Assembly: GCA_905221605.1 (NCBI GenBank)
Contig: CAJNDS010002493.1
Location: 115,001-130,000, forward strand
Origin: Symbiodinium natans
Lineage: Eukaryota > Sar > Dinophyceae > Suessiales > Symbiodiniaceae
Direction: 5' to 3'
DNA: 15,000 nt
Under the pieces are notes generated by a model, which saw only the letters and a program-made list of their open reading frames with translations, ran no database searches and had not been told where the DNA came from. The translations under genes were made by a program, and so were the position numbers. Position 1 is the first letter of the stretch, and the number at the start of each line of letters is the position of its first letter. Below are positions 7,851 to 14,019 of this stretch, piece by piece.

Positions 7851-7931
7851 TACACACCGCCTTGAACCCCCCTCCCTTAAGAACCCCACCCGGAACCCTG
7901 AACCACCTAGCAGAGTCCTGAACGCAGGGCG

Positions 7932-8019
7932 GGTCCCTACTATGATACGGCCTTAACCCTAAACCCTGACCCTAAGGTCCCTACTATGATGTGGCTTTAA
8001 ACCCTAAACCCTAAGCCCT
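7932..8019 (+). repeat. Tandem 44-bp duplication containing a CCCTAAA tract
   Basis: GGTCCCTACTATGAT starts at 7932 and again at 7976. Each copy is followed by (AC/GT)GGC(C/T)TT, an A run and CCCTAAA units. Unique sequence and telomeric units were therefore copied together as one unit. Confidence 0.82.
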
Positions 8020-8050
8020 AACCCGTCATTAAATCCTAAACCCTAAACCG

Positions 8051-8192
8051 TTAAACCGTTGTAAAATGAGCGTGAGTTAGCGAACTGACACATTGCAGCG
8101 ACTGCGCAAACCTTTGTCGTGTGCCTTGAGCCGCGCGCTGCAGCTCCACCGCAAAAGCCGACGTTGACAAGGGGGATGTCCGAAAATCGGTG
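8051..8192 (-). CDS. Candidate last exon (47 codons with stop), hypothetical
   Basis: On the minus strand, CGACTTCAG (AG at 8194-8193) is followed by an open frame TDFRTSPLSTSAFAVELQRA..., ending SSLTHAHFTTV and TAA at 8053-8051. No family is recognised. A plus reading of the same DNA (from about 8097 after ATTGCAG: ATAQTFVVCLEPRAAAPP) is also open, so the strand is uncertain. No partner exons are assigned. Confidence 0.2.
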
Positions 8193-8247
8193 CTGAAGTC
8201 GTGCGTTCTGGGTTGGGGTTCGGGGTTAGGGTTGGTTTGGAGCTTAA

Positions 8248-8303
8248 GGAGCTACTCTTCATGATTCAGAGGTCGTAGGGCGCCAGATGCACCGCAAGGG
8301 CTG
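8248..8303 (+). CDS. Candidate internal exon with consensus GTAAGT donor
   Basis: AG at the end of GGAGCTTAAG, then an open frame GATLHDSEVVGRQMHRKG, ending exactly before GTAAGT (8304-8309). That is the best 5' splice site consensus in this part of the window. Protein family not recognised. The unspliced frame closes one codon after the donor (TGG TAA), as expected for an exon end. The following 8310-8557 is unique DNA with further short open frames and no firm gene. Confidence 0.3.
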
Positions 8304-8556
8304 GTAAGTTTCGGACATGTCCCGGTGGCATCCTGCACATATTCGCGGATGGAAAATCTGAACCTGCCCGCCAGTTTGGCGCGCAAGTGGAACTAAACTG
8401 TCGGCTGGACCTTTGCGCAGCCTCACCTAGCACCCCTCCTAAACCTCAGGGCCCCGGTTGCTCTGTCCGTTGGGGCGGCAGACGTCCCCTCAAGCTCGGC
8501 CAATGGGTTTGGGGTTCAGGGCTTCAGGAAGGGGATGGGTTTGAGGTAATTCTGAC

Positions 8557-8587
8557 TAAACCCTAAACCCTAAACCCTAAACCCTAG
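8557..8587 (-). repeat. Short CCCTAAA array
   Basis: Four units. Confidence 0.9.
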
Positions 8588-8670
8588 AGTGTAAAGGGCA
8601 TCGTTTCAGTCCTTCTCTATAACCCTTTGGCCATCACAACCTCCGGGCCACAAAGTAGCCCGGCAGCGCC

Positions 8671-8760
8671 ATGGAGGAGCTCCCCACGACCATGGCAGCC
8701 ACCGTCACGTCGCAGGTCGCCCCGGGCAGAAAAACCTGCGCGGGGCTCAAAAGGGTTTAG
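8671..8760 (+). CDS. Possible start exon or 29-aa ORF, hypothetical
   Basis: ATG in a strong context (CAGCGCCATGG) opens MEELPTTMAATVTSQVAPG and continues RKTCAGLKRV, with GC-rich third positions. The stop codon is the TAG of the first telomeric unit. CAG followed by GTCGCC (at 8715-8716) or the AAAAGG|GTTTAG junction at the array could be a 5' splice site. No known family. The ATG context and codon bias support coding, but the short length limits confidence. Confidence 0.35.
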   Translation: MEELPTTMAATVTSQVAPGRKTCAGLKRV

Positions 8761-8805
8761 GGTTTAGGGTTTAGGGTTTAGGGTTTAGGGTTTGGGGTTT
8801 GGGGA
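8754..8805 (+). repeat. TTTAGGG array
   Basis: Seven units, the last two TTTGGGG. Starts straight after CTCAAAAG. Confidence 0.93.
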
Positions 8806-8929
8806 CCCAAGCAGCTGTGTTCAGGGCCCCGTTTTGGGGTGCTTTTTGCACTGAACAACTCTGTGTACAATTTGTCTCATGCTCAGCTTGAGAGAGGTTG
8901 CAGGTTTTTTTTGTTTCGGGTTTAAGGTT

Positions 8930-9108
8930 TACTTGGAGGTTCATGGGTAGTTAGTTAAAAGTGCGGGTATCCTAAATAGGGGTTAGAAGTATATGTACCA
9001 TAATTACTACCCTAACCTCTAAACCCTAAACCCTAAACCCTAAACCCCTAAACCCTACCTAGTAGCTCATGATAACCTTACTTATGACTACCCATGAGCC
9101 TCCAGGTA
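8930..9108. mobile_element. MITE-like element, family 1, copy 2, carrying a telomeric tract
   Basis: Left end TACTTGGAGGTTCATGGGTAG (8930-8950) pairs with the right end CTACCCATGAGCCTCCAGGTA (9088-9108) with about two mismatches. TA borders both ends. The interior contains a CCCTAAA array (9017-9058) that copy 1 lacks. A GT at 8927-8928 (AAG|GTTTACTTGG) and AG at 9104-9105 (CCTCCAG|GTAGG) would allow removal as a GT-AG intron of 179 bp. No protein is encoded. Confidence 0.82.
9017..9058 (-). repeat. CCCTAAA array nested in MITE copy 2
   Basis: Five to six units inside the element at 8930-9108. Confidence 0.92.
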
Positions 9109-9185
9109 GGTGTGTCTACACGGAGCACATGCATCTGCAGGAGCTTAGCAGGAGGCCACAAGAGTGACACAGGGTTTGTTTGGGT

Positions 9186-9421
9186 CTAGGGTTTAGGGTT
9201 TAGGGTTTAGGGTTTAGGGTTTAGGGTTTAGGGTTTAGGGTTTAGGGTTTAGGGTTTAGGGTTTAGGGTTTAGGGTTTAGGGTTTAGGGCTTAGGGCTTA
9301 GGGTTTAGGGTTTAGGGTTTAGGGTTTAGGGGGGTTAGGGCTTAGGGTTTAGGGTTTAGGGTTTAGGGCTTAGGGTTTAGGGCTTAGGGTTTCGGGCTTA
9401 GGGCTTAGGGCTTAGGGCTTA
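9186..9421 (+). repeat. TTTAGGG array ending in a CTTAGGG block
   Basis: About 33 units. The first 14 or so are perfect TTTAGGG; CTTAGGG units become frequent after 9288 and dominate the end (about 9393-9421). Confidence 0.95.
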
Positions 9422-9499
9422 GAAAGCTCAGGTTCTTCCTCCGCAAGCCGTGGAGAAGGTGTCCATCACTATCAGCACAGGCTGCCCTAAAACACTCTT

Positions 9500-9596
9500 C
9501 ACCCTAACCCTAACTCCTAAACCCTAAACCCTAAATGCTAAACCCTAAACCCTAAGCCCTAAACCCTAAACCCTATACCCTAAACCTAAACCTTTG
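9500..9596 (-). repeat. CCCTAAA array
   Basis: Imperfect: CCCTAAC, CTCCTAA, AATGCTAA and CCCTATA variants among CCCTAAA. The 79-bp island before it (9422-9499) is open on both strands and not called. The island after it (9600-9702) is also open on plus without a recognisable product. Confidence 0.9.
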
Positions 9597-9702
9597 CGCA
9601 ACCCTGGACCCGGAATCCTGAGCCCTGAGCCTGAGACCGAAGCCCAAGAGCAGCACGGCCCCTTCACACTTCACCGGAGCCCGCAAAAACCTCCAACTCT
9701 TT

Positions 9703-9762
9703 CAGGGTTTAGGGTTTAGGGTTTAGGGTTTCGGTAGGGTTTGGGGTTTAGGGTTTAGGGTT
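9703..9762 (+). repeat. TTTAGGG array
   Basis: Seven to eight units with a GTTTCGGTA interruption. Starts directly after CTCTTTCAG. Confidence 0.92.
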
Positions 9763-9911
9763 AACCCAACCCCCCGGGCCTGCAGAAGGAAAGAAGTAAA
9801 GAACGCAAGGCCGCTCCTGGTCACCAGCACACTGCTCTGGAACAGTCGAAATCCCAATATCCCCCATTCCCAGGACCTCTAACCCCAGAACCTGAACAAC
9901 AATACGGTTGC

Positions 9912-10006
9912 TTGGAAGCTCTTTTGACTTCGTAAGTCTACGTAGCATCCCCTAGAAACCCAACCCAACTTGCTAACCTTACTTACAAAGTCAAAAGGGC
10001 TTCCAA
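9912..10006. mobile_element. 95-bp MITE-like element with 26-bp inverted ends
   Basis: Left end 9912-9937 (begins TTGGAAGCTCTTTTGACTT) pairs with right end 9981-10006 (ends AGTCAAAAGGGCTTCCAA), 24 of 26 positions. The sub-terminal GTAAGTAAGGTTA (read inward from the right end) also occurs in the right end of the family-1 element at 8930-9108, and CTTGGA(A/G)G ends are shared, so the two may be distant relatives. A CCCTAAA tract abuts it directly on the right. Upstream (9765-9911) is unique DNA with a weak plus reading. Confidence 0.8.
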
Positions 10007-10138
10007 ACCCTAAACCCCAAACCCTAAGTAGGGTTTTCGGATTTGCGTAGTTGATGGGGCTCGAGGCACTGTGGCTGGGTTTGCGCAGGGGCTTTTTCGG
10101 GTTTTGCGGTTCAGCTTTGAGGCCCCCAAACCCTAAAC

Positions 10139-10252
10139 TTGGCATGTTCCCCCTTACACTTTCAGTCCTGAATCTGGATTATACGGGGGGGGGGGGGGGG
10201 GGGGGTACTGTAAATCCATCTTAAGGACTGATAGTAGAAGGGGGACATCCCA
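10139..10252. mobile_element. Fold-back element with 21-G run in the loop
   Basis: Left arm (about 10139-10181: TTGGCATGTTCCCCCTTACA, then CAGTCCTGAATCTGGATTA) and right arm (about 10211-10252: TAAATCCATCTTAAGGACTG, then AAGGGGGACATCCCA) pair at roughly 80 percent over about 42 bp. The loop contains 21 consecutive G (10185-10205). Non-coding. Immediately followed by a C-rich array. Confidence 0.75.
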
Positions 10253-10382
10253 ACCCTAAACCCCAAACCCCAAACCCTAAACCCTAAACCCTAAACCCTA
10301 AACCCCAAACCCTAAACCCTAAACCCTAAACCCTAGACCCCAAACCCCAAACCCCAAACCCCAAACCCCAAACCCCAAACCC
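10253..10382 (-). repeat. CCCTAAA and CCCCAAA array
   Basis: About eighteen units. The first part is mainly CCCTAAA; the last six units are CCCCAAA only. Confidence 0.94.
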
Positions 10383-10407
10383 ATCCATTGCGCCCAGCGG
10401 CTGCATC

Positions 10408-10512
10408 ATGCAGTTGGCGAAGGCTCCCGAGCTCTCAGCTTCAGAAAACATGTCTGCAAAGACGGCCCGGTTCGCACCCTGGCAGGGACAGGGTTTGGGT
10501 TTTGGGGTTTAG
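10408..10512 (+). CDS. Candidate exon, first copy of a duplicated exon
   Basis: ATG at 10408 opens MQLAKAPELSASENMSAKTA, then RFAPWQGQGLGFGV, closing at the first TAG of the array. The true exon probably ends near CAG at 10489-10491, before GGTTTGGG. The 21 codons 10438-10500 are repeated at 10604-10666 with 8 differences: two at first codon positions, none at second, six at third. That supports translation in this frame on this strand. An upstream in-frame extension exists (GCCCAG acceptor at 10396-10397), so this ATG may be internal. No known domain. Confidence 0.5.
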   Translation: MQLAKAPELSASENMSAKTARFAPWQGQGLGFGV

Positions 10513-10604
10513 GGTTTAGGGTTTAGGGTTTAGGGTGTAGGTTTTAGGGTTTAGGGTTCAGGGTTTCGGGTTAGGGTTTGGGGTTTAGGGTTTAGGGTTT
10601 AGGG
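10498..10604 (+). repeat. TTTAGGG array between two exon copies
   Basis: About fifteen units, with TTTGGGG at the edges and one TGTAGGT variant. It separates the two near-identical coding stretches, so exon plus array were probably duplicated as a unit, or the array lies in the intron between them. Confidence 0.93.
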
Positions 10605-10720
10605 CTTCGGAAGACATGTCTGCAAAGACGGCCCGGTTGGCACCCTGTCAGTGGCAGGGATTGGGCGCACCAGCTGCAACATCCGGAGCCCCCAAACCTC
10701 ACCTCACAGGCTTCACCAGG
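10604..10720 (+). CDS. Candidate exon, second copy of the duplicated exon
   Basis: In-frame copy of the preceding exon: ASEDMSAKTARLAPCQWQGL against ASENMSAKTARFAPWQGQGL. It continues GAPAATSGAPKPHLTGFTR, and the frame closes at TAA 10724-10726. Possible 5' splice sites are ACCAG|GTCC (GT at 10720-10721) or CACAG|GCTT (GC type, 10710-10711), GC donors being known in dinoflagellates. The extra Pro/Ala-rich tail is absent from copy one. Product unknown. Confidence 0.45.
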
Positions 10721-10792
10721 TCCTAAACTCTCCACCCTACAACCCTCAAGCCCTAAACCGTAAACCTGGACCCTATGCCCTGCGACCCCTAA

Positions 10793-11040
10793 ACCCAAAA
10801 ACCATCCAAAACAACAGCCCTTAAAAAACCCAAACCTAAAACTCCCAAAACTCCAGCCAAAGAATACCTGAAAAACAAAAACAAAACAAAAAAAAACACT
10901 TCAAAAAGCAAAACACACAAGAAAAAAGAAGGCCTCGTAGACGCTTCGACCGAGGCCCTGCAGCGCATACAGGACCAGGAGCCAGGAGCCCCAGTAGCGA
11001 TTCGATTCCTCGGCCAGCTTCATGCGGATGGGCTTTCAAG
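10793..11040 (+). CDS. Candidate lysine-rich exon, hypothetical protein
   Basis: A plus frame open for 86 codons (10793-11050), with no ATG needed if it is internal. It has a very basic N-terminal part (KKPKPKTPKTPAKEYLKN, then KNTSKSKTHKKKEG) followed by an ordinary globular-looking part (LVDASTEALQRIQDQEPG, then APVAIRFLGQLHADGLSR). A likely acceptor is AACAACAG (AG 10816-10817). The unique sequence stops exactly at TCAAG|GTTTAGGG, so GT of the first telomeric unit (11041-11042) could be the donor. The basic tract suggests a nuclear or nucleic-acid-binding region (inference). The A-rich DNA of this part might instead be intronic. The minus frame over the same DNA is Cys/Phe-rich and implausible. 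Confidence 0.45.
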
Positions 11041-11165
11041 GTTTAGGGTTTAGGGTTTAGGGTTTAGGGTTTAGGGTTTAAGGTTTAGGGTTTAGAGTTT
11101 AGGGTCTTCAGTTTTCAGGGTTTAGGGTTTAGGGTTTTCAAGGATTAGGGTTTGGGGGTGTAGGG
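11041..11165 (+). repeat. TTTAGGG array with decayed tail
   Basis: About nine good units, then TTCAGGG and TTTTCAAGG variants. Ends in a T-rich tract (GGATGTTTTTTTGGGTCTTCAG, AG at 11200-11201) that resembles a polypyrimidine tract and 3' splice site. Confidence 0.92.
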
Positions 11166-11201
11166 TTTTTCGTCTTGCTGGATGTTTTTTTGGGTCTTCA
11201 G

Positions 11202-11417
11202 GGTTCCGGTCTAGCGACCCCTCGGTACGAGACCACGCCGGCCACGTCAAAGAGTGCGGCTGATGGGGGGGGCAAGAAGAAGCGGAGGCAGTATCTGGAC
11301 GACGAAGGCGAAGTCTCGAACGAAGAGACCCTGGAACTCGCACTGCCGCGCCCCTGCCCTGGGTTTCCCTGGATGGTTTCCTGCCTGGCCCCGCCGTGGG
11401 CATGGTTTCGGGTTTAG
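11202..11417 (+). CDS. Candidate exon with basic, NLS-like motif
   Basis: Directly after a T-rich TCTTCAG acceptor, a plus frame reads GSGLATPRYETTPATSKSAA, then DGGGKKKRRQYLDDEGEVSN, then EETLELALPRPCPG. Third positions are GC-rich (AAG AAG AAG CGG AGG CAG). KKKRR resembles a monopartite nuclear localisation signal and is followed by an acidic stretch (LDDEGEVSNEE). The frame closes at TAG in the next array (11415-11417). The exact 3' end is unknown and probably lies before the telomeric units. No family recognised. It may belong to the same protein as the lysine-rich segment upstream, though the splice phase between them is not settled. Confidence 0.45.
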   Translation, partial: GSGLATPRYETTPATSKSAADGGGKKKRRQYLDDEGEVSNEETLELALPRPCPGFPWMVSCLAPPWAWFRV

Positions 11418-11458
11418 GGTTTAGGGATCAGGGTCTAGGGTTTAGGGTTTGGGGTTCA
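11412..11458 (+). repeat. Short TTTAGGG array
   Basis: Six degenerate units. It is followed by a 45-bp island after TTCAG (11459-11503) that is open on plus in two frames and not resolvable. Confidence 0.85.
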
Positions 11459-11502
11459 GCCAGTCAGGTGGCCACAGCTTTGTCTCGGGGCTCTCGCGCC
11501 CT

Positions 11503-11550
11503 GGAAACCCTAAACCCTAAACCCTAAACCCTAAACCCTAAACCCTAAAC
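11503..11550 (-). repeat. CCCTAAA array
   Basis: Six to seven perfect units. Confidence 0.94.
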
Positions 11551-11554
11551 CAAA

Positions 11555-11683
11555 ATGGGTTCACCGTCCTCAAAGATTTGGGCTTTGCCTTCTCTCCAGC
11601 TCGGGGGGCTGGATCTTGTCCCGGCACTTGATGCTAGGTTGCCCAGTAACCTAGGATTAAAGAGGGTGCCCTTTTTTGCTTAA
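11555..11683 (+). CDS. Possible 42-codon ORF / exon interrupted by a MITE
   Basis: ATG in good context (CCAAAATGG) just after the C-rich array reads MGSPSSKIWALPSLQLGG, then LDLVPALDARLPSN, and is closed by TAA inside the family-2 MITE. If the MITE is spliced as a GT-AG intron (11638-11747), the frame joins AG|G and stays open for 15 more codons, to TAG at 11794-11796. CCTTCTCTCCAG (AG 11599-11600) is an alternative 3' splice site, making CTCGGGGGGCTGG the exon start. No recognised family. Confidence 0.35.
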   Translation: MGSPSSKIWALPSLQLGGLDLVPALDARLPSNLGLKRVPFFA

Positions 11684-11747
11684 CGGGGTTTATAGGGGAA
11701 CCTAGAGCCCCCAAAAAAGGGAATAAGGGCACTACTGGGCATCCTAG
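11634..11747. mobile_element. MITE-like element, family 2, copy B, introner-like borders
   Basis: Terminal inverted repeats CTAGGTTGCCCAGTA (11634-11648) and TACTGGGCATCCTAG (11733-11747), 14 of 15 pairing, flanked by repeated TAG. The left border offers G|GT (11638-11639) and the right border CCTAG|G (AG 11746-11747). The body is homologous to 1822-1927. It lies inside an otherwise open frame. No protein is encoded. Confidence 0.78.
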
Positions 11748-11933
11748 GATGAGGGTTTGGGGGGCGCAGGGTTTAGTGTTTTGTTCGGGTTGCTAGGGTT
11801 GCTAGGGTGTTGTCGGGGGAGTCTAGGCTTTGATTTGAAGGGCTTATGGGCTTAAGGTGTTTGTGGGTTCTATGGGGGGGCTCCGGGATTCAGGGCCTTG
11901 CGCGCAGCTGGGAACTACTAGACCTAATCCAAA
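11748..11933. other. Unique/decayed G-rich island, no firm gene
   Basis: G-rich decayed telomere-like words (GGGTTGCTAGGGTTGCTAGGG) then unique sequence. After GGGATTCAG (AG about 11892-11893) a short plus frame reads GLARSWELLDLIQTLD into the next array; too short to call. Confidence 0.4.
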
Positions 11934-12018
11934 CCCTAGACCCTAAGCCCTAAACCCTAAACGCTAAGCCCTAAACCCTAAACCCTAAACCCCAAACCCT
12001 AAACCCTAAACCCTAAAC
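11934..12018 (-). repeat. CCCTAAA array
   Basis: About twelve units, including CCCTAGA, CCCTAAG, ACGCTAA and CCCCAAA variants. Confidence 0.93.
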
Positions 12019-12146
12019 CTTCGGGATAAGGGAAACGCGCAGAGAATCCTGGAAAGAATCCTGCCGAGCATCCCTGGAGTGCCCACACCTAACCAAAAAA
12101 ATCCGCAAAAAAACCCGGGGCGGATCCCTCAGAGCTACAAATTGGG
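12019..12146 (+). CDS. Candidate exon between C-rich and G-rich arrays
   Basis: A plus frame, open from the last telomeric unit, reads LRDKGNAQRILERILPSIPG, then VPTPNQKNPQKNPGRIPQSY and KLG, meeting GTTTAGGG at 12147. The repeat could supply the GT donor. A second plus frame is also open (RETRRESWKESCRASLEC...), so the frame is not certain. A start inside the C-rich array is unlikely; the true 5' border is unknown. No family recognised. Confidence 0.35.
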
Positions 12147-12290
12147 GTTTAGGGTTTAGAGTTTAGGGTTTAGGGTTTAGGGTTTAGGGTTTAGGGTTTA
12201 GGGTTTAGGGTTTAGGGTTTAGGGTTTAGGGTTTAGGGTGCTGTAGGGATTTTTAGGGTTTTGGGTTTAGGGTTTAGGGTTTAGGGTTAG
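12147..12290 (+). repeat. TTTAGGG array
   Basis: About nineteen units, one TTTAGAG, with a short interruption (GCTGTAGGGATTTTTAGGG) near 12240. Confidence 0.95.
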
Positions 12291-12320
12291 CAGCCCTACG
12301 TAGCGTGATTACTTCTAGCC

Positions 12321-12351
12321 CTACTTATAACTAGCCAAGCACTTCCAAGTA
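12321..12351. mobile_element. Solitary end of a family-1 MITE
   Basis: CTACTTATAACTAGCCAAG followed by CACTTCCAAGTA matches the right end of family 1 (ACTTA.AACTACCCATGAAGCTCCAAG at 1193-1220). The partner left end is not visible and the upstream side runs into the telomeric array, so the copy is truncated. Confidence 0.5.
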
Positions 12352-12365
12352 TCTCAACTTCGTAC

Positions 12366-12489
12366 CTTTAAGGGGGTCCTGCTGCAAATCTGCAAAAGCG
12401 GCCCCCATATTGAACATAGAACAGCCCTCATAGATGCCTTGAAGGTCACTAGCGCGTGCCTGTCTGGGCTTGAGGAAGTCGAGAAATAG
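12366..12489. CDS. Candidate exon, strand unresolved
   Basis: On minus, the 124-bp segment is bounded by TGTGTACAG (acceptor, AG at 12491-12490) and AAAG|GTACG (donor GT at 12365-12364) and reads LFLDFLKPRQARASDLQGIY, then EGCSMFNMGAAFADLQQDPL. On plus, a pyrimidine-rich TACCTTTAAG (AG 12371-12372) precedes GVLLQICKSGPHIEHRTALI, then DALKVTSACLSGLEEVEK and TAG at 12487. Both readings are plausible. The minus one has signals at both ends; the plus one agrees with the neighbours. Product unknown. Confidence 0.35.
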
Positions 12490-12645
12490 CTGTACACACC
12501 AAACCCTAAGCCCTGACTCCAAGAGGGTGGCAGCTACTACCGTCGCTGTCGCTCTCTGATTCTCTGCATTTTCCAGCTGCTAAACACTCCGCATAGATCC
12601 AGCATGCACCCTAACCTTAAACCAACTGCGGGGCTGAGACCTTAG

Positions 12646-12790
12646 CTGTTGGGATTGCAAAGGGATGCTATGGGAAGTGTTTAACCAGAAGAGGTTTGCG
12701 CCGGGTGGCATTCGGCTGTCCCCAGACGACGGCCAGTGGTATAGCAGCCAGCGCGAGGCTGCCCAGGCCCAGTACAAAGCCCTTGCCTGA
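12646..12790 (+). CDS. Candidate last exon (47 aa plus stop), hypothetical
   Basis: After GACCTTAG (AG 12644-12645) a plus frame reads CWDCKGMLWEVFNQKRFAPG, then GIRLSPDDGQWYSSQREAAQ, then AQYKALA and TGA at 12788-12790. Third positions are strongly GC-biased (nearly all G or C from AAC CAG AAG AGG onward), and the charge and hydrophobic pattern is protein-like. The in-frame TGA just upstream of the acceptor (in GGC TGA GAC) fits an intron there. A TTGAGGG array starts seven bases after the stop. I recognise no family. The overlapping minus frame is Trp-rich and looks like a shadow. Confidence 0.5.
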
Positions 12791-12796
12791 GGACAG

Positions 12797-13309
<513 letters not shown>

Positions 13310-13310
<1 letters not shown>

Positions 13311-13361
13311 TGGCCCAAATCTCCTTTGAGCCGGGAAAGAGGGTCACGCTCAAAATGCTGG
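13310..13361 (+). CDS. Possible exon after the compound array
   Basis: A plus frame reads LAQISFEPGKRVTLKMLG up to G|GTACAT (GT 13362-13363), or on through TSMGP to TGA at 13379-13381. It is short, and the minus strand is also open here, so support is weak. Confidence 0.2.
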
Positions 13362-13475
13362 GTACATCGATGGGCCCCTGACACCACCCCTGCCTCCCCT
13401 GCACTTGCAAGGATTGAGCTGGCTGGCACACCCCAAATCCCGCCTCAAATACACATAGATACAAAAAGATATAAA

Positions 13476-13587
13476 ATATGGGGGGGGTCCGAAATTAGGG
13501 GTACCTCATTGGGGTCCTTATTTGTAAGGGATCCTACTATTTGCCGGACTATATTACGGCTCTCTTAATTTTCGTAAACCCCCGTAT
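13476..13587. mobile_element. MITE-like element, family 3, copy 2 (opposite orientation)
   Basis: Ends ATATGGGGGGGGTCCG (13476-13491) and CGTAAACCCCCGTAT (13573-13587) pair imperfectly. The body is the reverse complement of 4667-4782, with GAAATTAGGGGTACCT and TTGGGGTCCTTATTTGTAAGGGA retained and the 3' half diverged. TA lies at both borders. AT-rich unique DNA (13588-13700) follows with no gene seen. Confidence 0.78.
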
Positions 13588-13723
13588 CTTCTTATTTACT
13601 TACTTACAGCCTTTTTGTACTTCCTATTTTGTTTTCTTCCGTAGGTATATGTATGTTTATACTTAGAGCGGATTACCACCAGCTAAGTAGCTCTCTAAGC
13701 CTCACACCCCTAAACCCTAAACC

Positions 13724-13846
13724 CACGCGCCTGTGTACATGGACACCTTGCTCAACGGCCAAGCCAATAGTGAGGCCAGGAGCGACGTCAGCGCCATCAA
13801 AGTACCGATGGACGCCTGTTTTTGGGGTTCAGTATTGAGGATTTAG
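13724..13846 (+). CDS. Possible exon fragment, hypothetical
   Basis: After a short CCCTAAA remnant (13707-13723), a plus frame reads HAPVYMDTLLNGQANSEARS, then DVSAIKVPMDACFW, and closes at TAG in the following degenerate G-rich tract (stop 13844-13846). ATG 13739-13741 could be a start. The minus strand is also open (RYFDGADVAPGLTIGLAVEQ), so neither strand nor function is established. Confidence 0.25.
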   Translation, partial: HAPVYMDTLLNGQANSEARSDVSAIKVPMDACFWGSVLRI

Positions 13847-13950
13847 GGTTTAGGGCTGAGGGTTTAAGGTTTATGGTTTGCGGCTGGGGGCTTTTAGGTT
13901 TATATAGGGCTGAGGGCTTTTGGGGTTTAGGGCTTAGGGTTTGAGGCTCT
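13838..13950 (+). repeat. Decayed TTTAGGG-like tract
   Basis: G-rich words such as GATTTAGGGTTTAGGGCTGAGGG and TTTATATAGGGCTGAGGG. This is the last substantial telomere-like tract in the window; only a two-unit CCCTAAA remnant (14059-14072) follows. Confidence 0.75.
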
Positions 13951-14019
13951 GAGCGAGTGATTCTGAGGGATTGCAGTAGAGGCGGCGTTTTGGCAAAAGA
14001 GTTGTGTGGCAAGGCACCA

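Noticed and set aside
10836-11039. Minus-strand 67-aa frame with a Cys/Phe-rich hydrophobic end
   Set aside because: The hydrophobic end is the reverse of the A-rich lysine-coding stretch. The plus reading is the better protein.
12580-12777. Minus-strand 65-aa frame MYWAWAASRW...
   Set aside because: Trp-rich and opposite to a plus reading with much stronger third-position GC bias and clean acceptor and stop. Treated as its shadow.
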